Assembly: GCF_025963695.1 (NCBI RefSeq)
Contig: NZ_JAOQAH010000067.1
Coordinates: forward strand, 1 to 64,000
DNA length: 64,000 bases
DNA from: Segetibacter sp.
GTDB taxonomy: Bacteria > Bacteroidota > Bacteroidia > Chitinophagales > Chitinophagaceae
Direction of reading: 5' to 3'
A model generated the notes under the pieces. That model made no database searches, was not told the DNA's origin, and was given only the letters and a program-made list of their open reading frames with translations. Each line of letters starts with the position of its first letter. The stretch's first letter is position 1. Position numbers and translations under genes: made by a program. This document shows, one piece after another, positions 62,216-64,000 of the stretch.

Positions 62216-62680
62216 TTAGTCGCCTGCTTTTTCTTTTAGCATCTTAACTACAACCTTATCAATTGGAAGCGATACAGACTCTTCGTTTAAATCGTTCCAT
62301 TCGATCCAACGGAACACTTCAGACTCACCCATTGGGTTGGCGACCTGGTGTGGTTCGAAATCAAATACAGCTGTTTTAGTTGCGAGAGGGATGGGGTCAG
62401 CAGCGTGAACAAAATAATAGATACTGATAATCTGGTCGATATTATTGAAAGCGGAAATCTGGAAAAAATCTGTTGTATAAATGTGGTCACCAATAGTTAT
62501 ATCAAGGTCGGTTTCTTCTTTAAATTCCCTTTTCAGGCAATCGCGCGTTCCTTCTCCGAACTCTAGTCCGCCACCTGGAAACTTGGTGAAATAGCTGCCA
62601 CGGATAAACTCGTCACTTACCAAAATTCTTTTTTGGCTATCTGTTAAAATGCCGTAAACCCTCACGTTGAATAATGCCAT
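62216..62680 (-). CDS. NUDIX hydrolase
   Basis: 154 residues. The Nudix box GGGLEFGEGTRDCLKREFKEETDLDI matches Gx5Ex7REUxEExGU (Arg-Glu-..-Glu-Glu). It removes a nucleoside diphosphate-linked moiety; substrate unknown. The ATG shares its A with the corA stop (TAATG), so it is coupled to corA upstream. Confidence 0.92.
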   Translation of the reverse strand: MALFNVRVYGILTDSQKRILVSDEFIRGSYFTKFPGGGLEFGEGTRDCLKREFKEETDLDITIGDHIYTTDFFQISAFNNIDQIISIYYFVHAADPIPLATKTAVFDFEPHQVANPMGESEVFRWIEWNDLNEESVSLPIDKVVVKMLKEKAGD

Positions 62681-63630
62681 TATTTAAGTTTTGTTTTTCG
62701 CATACGGTCCACATACTTCCAGCTAACCACCAACAATATGATAAAGGAAATGATGACAGGGATCCAAAAAGTATACGGGGAGTCTTTATAGGGTATGGGT
62801 GTATTCATGCCATAAATACTTGCTATAAGCGTGGGCACAGTTAGTATTAGTGTAAGCCTTGTAAGGCGCTTTAAAACTTCGTTTTGGTTATTTGCAATAA
62901 TGCTGGCAAAGGCATCTAAAGTTGAACTTAAGATGTTGGTATAAATGTTTGCCATCTCAAGGGCTTGCGAATTATCTACGATCAGGTCGTTCAAAACTTC
63001 CCGCTCATCCTCATTAAGACCGAAGAAGTTTGTTCTTTCCAGCTTTATCATCAGCAGTTCGTTGCTGCGGAGTGCGGTAACGAAATAGACGAGGCTTTTT
63101 TGTATGCGTACGAGTTGGAGCAACTCTTCGTTGCGATTGGCATCGTACAATTTTTGTTCGAGCAGGTTTCTTCGTTGGTTTATCTCCTTCAGGTAATCCA
63201 TAAAGTTGCTTACCACTTTTTCGAAAATCTTCAACACCATTAAGTTCCGCTTATCGGGATGGCGCTTTTGAAAAGTGTTAAGAAACTTTTTAATCGCCCC
63301 GTTATCGAAAGAGTTAACGGTAACAATGTGGTTGTGGGTTAAAATGATGCAAATAGGTATCGTGATATAAAATGCATCACTGTCATTAAAAGAGTTGTTT
63401 TCGGTAGGGGTTTTTATTACAATGAACTTCACATTGTCTTCTAATTCGAACCGGGGTCTTTCATCTATATCAAGGGAGTCTCTTAAAAACGCTATCGGTA
63501 TATCCAGTTCTTCACCCAGTTCAAAAAATTCTTCCTCTTTAAAGGGCGGAACAAGATTAACCCAGATACCGTTTTCAGGCTTGTCTATTTCTACAGTTTC
63601 GTTATTTACATTTTTAAAATATTGTATCAT
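62680..63630 (-). CDS. corA: CorA-type divalent-metal channel
   Basis: 316 residues. Cytoplasmic alpha/beta funnel, long stalk helix, and two C-terminal membrane helices with the GMN signature YGMNTPIP between them. It imports Mg2+ or Co2+/Ni2+ as a pentamer. The Bacteroidota form has this shorter basic tail (VDRMRKTKLK). The TAATG overlap at 62680 couples it to the Nudix gene. Confidence 0.93.
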   Translation of the reverse strand: MIQYFKNVNNETVEIDKPENGIWVNLVPPFKEEEFFELGEELDIPIAFLRDSLDIDERPRFELEDNVKFIVIKTPTENNSFNDSDAFYITIPICIILTHNHIVTVNSFDNGAIKKFLNTFQKRHPDKRNLMVLKIFEKVVSNFMDYLKEINQRRNLLEQKLYDANRNEELLQLVRIQKSLVYFVTALRSNELLMIKLERTNFFGLNEDEREVLNDLIVDNSQALEMANIYTNILSSTLDAFASIIANNQNEVLKRLTRLTLILTVPTLIASIYGMNTPIPYKDSPYTFWIPVIISFIILLVVSWKYVDRMRKTKLK

Positions 63631-63715
63631 GGGAACAATGTGCTGATGGGCTACTGTGTTGAAGTGCTAATGATGTTGCGCCGATCTACAATTAGCATAT
63701 TGGCAAATTAGCTAA

Positions 63716-64000
63716 TTAAATTTCTATTTCACCTTTGTAAACATAAGTTGCCGGACCGCACAGCCATATGTCTGAAAAATGATCTTTCTCATCTTTTTGA
63801 AATTCAACCGCCAGATGGCCGCCTAATGTTTCTACCTGCACCTTGTTAAAGCCCGTGTTATGGGCGCAAGCCAGGGCACTAGCAGTAACCCCGGTTCCGC
63901 AACTGAAAGTTTCGTTTTCAACACCACGTTCATAAGTGCGAACATAAATATGTCCATGTTCAATTTCAACAAAATTTACATTAATACCTTCCTCCTTAAA
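63716..64000 (-). CDS. dapF: Diaminopimelate epimerase, C-terminal part
   Basis: The frame is open at the right window edge (first visible codon TTT) and ends at TAA (complement of 63716-63718), giving 94 residues. The active-site Cys motif is ERGVENETFSCGTGVTASALA, followed by the family end (LCGPATYVYKGEIEI). It interconverts LL- and meso-diaminopimelate for lysine and peptidoglycan. The N-terminal half with the other Cys is outside the window. Confidence 0.93.
   Translation of the reverse strand, partial: FKEEGINVNFVEIEHGHIYVRTYERGVENETFSCGTGVTASALACAHNTGFNKVQVETLGGHLAVEFQKDEKDHFSDIWLCGPATYVYKGEIEI

Overview
The window looks like a chromosomal segment of a Bacteroidota bacterium, most likely of the family Chitinophagaceae; this is inferred from gene content and promoter style, not from a marker gene. 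Supporting signs are a type IX secretion C-terminal (CHU_C) protein, a fused alpha/beta 2-oxoacid dehydrogenase E1, malate:quinone oxidoreductase, paired DUF1573 proteins, YaiO-type barrels, TAnnTTTG promoter boxes and near absence of strong Shine-Dalgarno sequences. No phage, plasmid or transposase gene, rRNA, tRNA or CRISPR array was seen. Two CDSs are cut by the window edges (a chitobiase-type C-terminal domain protein at the left, dapF at the right).

Layout. 1-5.4 kb: carbohydrate-related and secreted hydrolases (esterase with a CBM48-like domain, M28 peptidase), a small RRM protein, and a decayed patch with the remains of a GH2 beta-galactosidase. 5.4-14.1 kb: a probable exopolysaccharide synthesis and export locus (response regulator, LysM/HEAT inner-membrane protein, processive GT2 synthase, LtaS-like alkaline-phosphatase-fold transferase, an unrecognised membrane-anchored protein, and a LysM/TPR/YaiO outer-membrane barrel). 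14.2-20 kb: exported proteins (GH16 glucanase, CHU_C protein, TonB-plug protein lacking a barrel). 20-29.3 kb: mostly housekeeping on the minus strand (SemiSWEET, fabI, recN, TPR protein, C4 zinc-ribbon coiled coil, Nif3-like, aminotransferase, two DUF1573). 29.5-38.5 kb: central metabolism (E1 fusion, mqo, NagB-like, sucC, pncB). 38.5-47.3 kb: dGTPase and the ligase-associated DNA repair set (pdeM, Lhr-type helicase, ATP-dependent ligase, MBL exonuclease) with a histone-deacetylase-like gene between its two arms. 47.6-53 kb: surE, a LexA-like XRE/S24 regulator, pentapeptide-repeat protein, lipoprotein, lepA. 53-57.4 kb: a histidine operon (hisG, GNAT, hisD, hisC) preceded by a clear leader-peptide attenuator. 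57.8-64 kb: TrmH-type methyltransferase, SirB1-like protein, a double-ATPase ABC protein, Nudix, CorA, dapF.

The most unusual features are: (a) a short interspersed repeat present only between genes, about 15 copies in two related forms (core TTGCGACGCAA, or GAGTGACACAAC), with a strand bias relative to the neighbouring genes; (b) the 5.4-14.1 kb polysaccharide locus, in which the inner-membrane and outer-membrane proteins carry matching double LysM-like modules; (c) a textbook three-segment histidine attenuator whose leader peptide may be read from a leaderless transcript; and (d) an HDAC-like gene whose conserved N-terminus lies upstream of any ATG, GTG or TTG, pointing to an ATC start.
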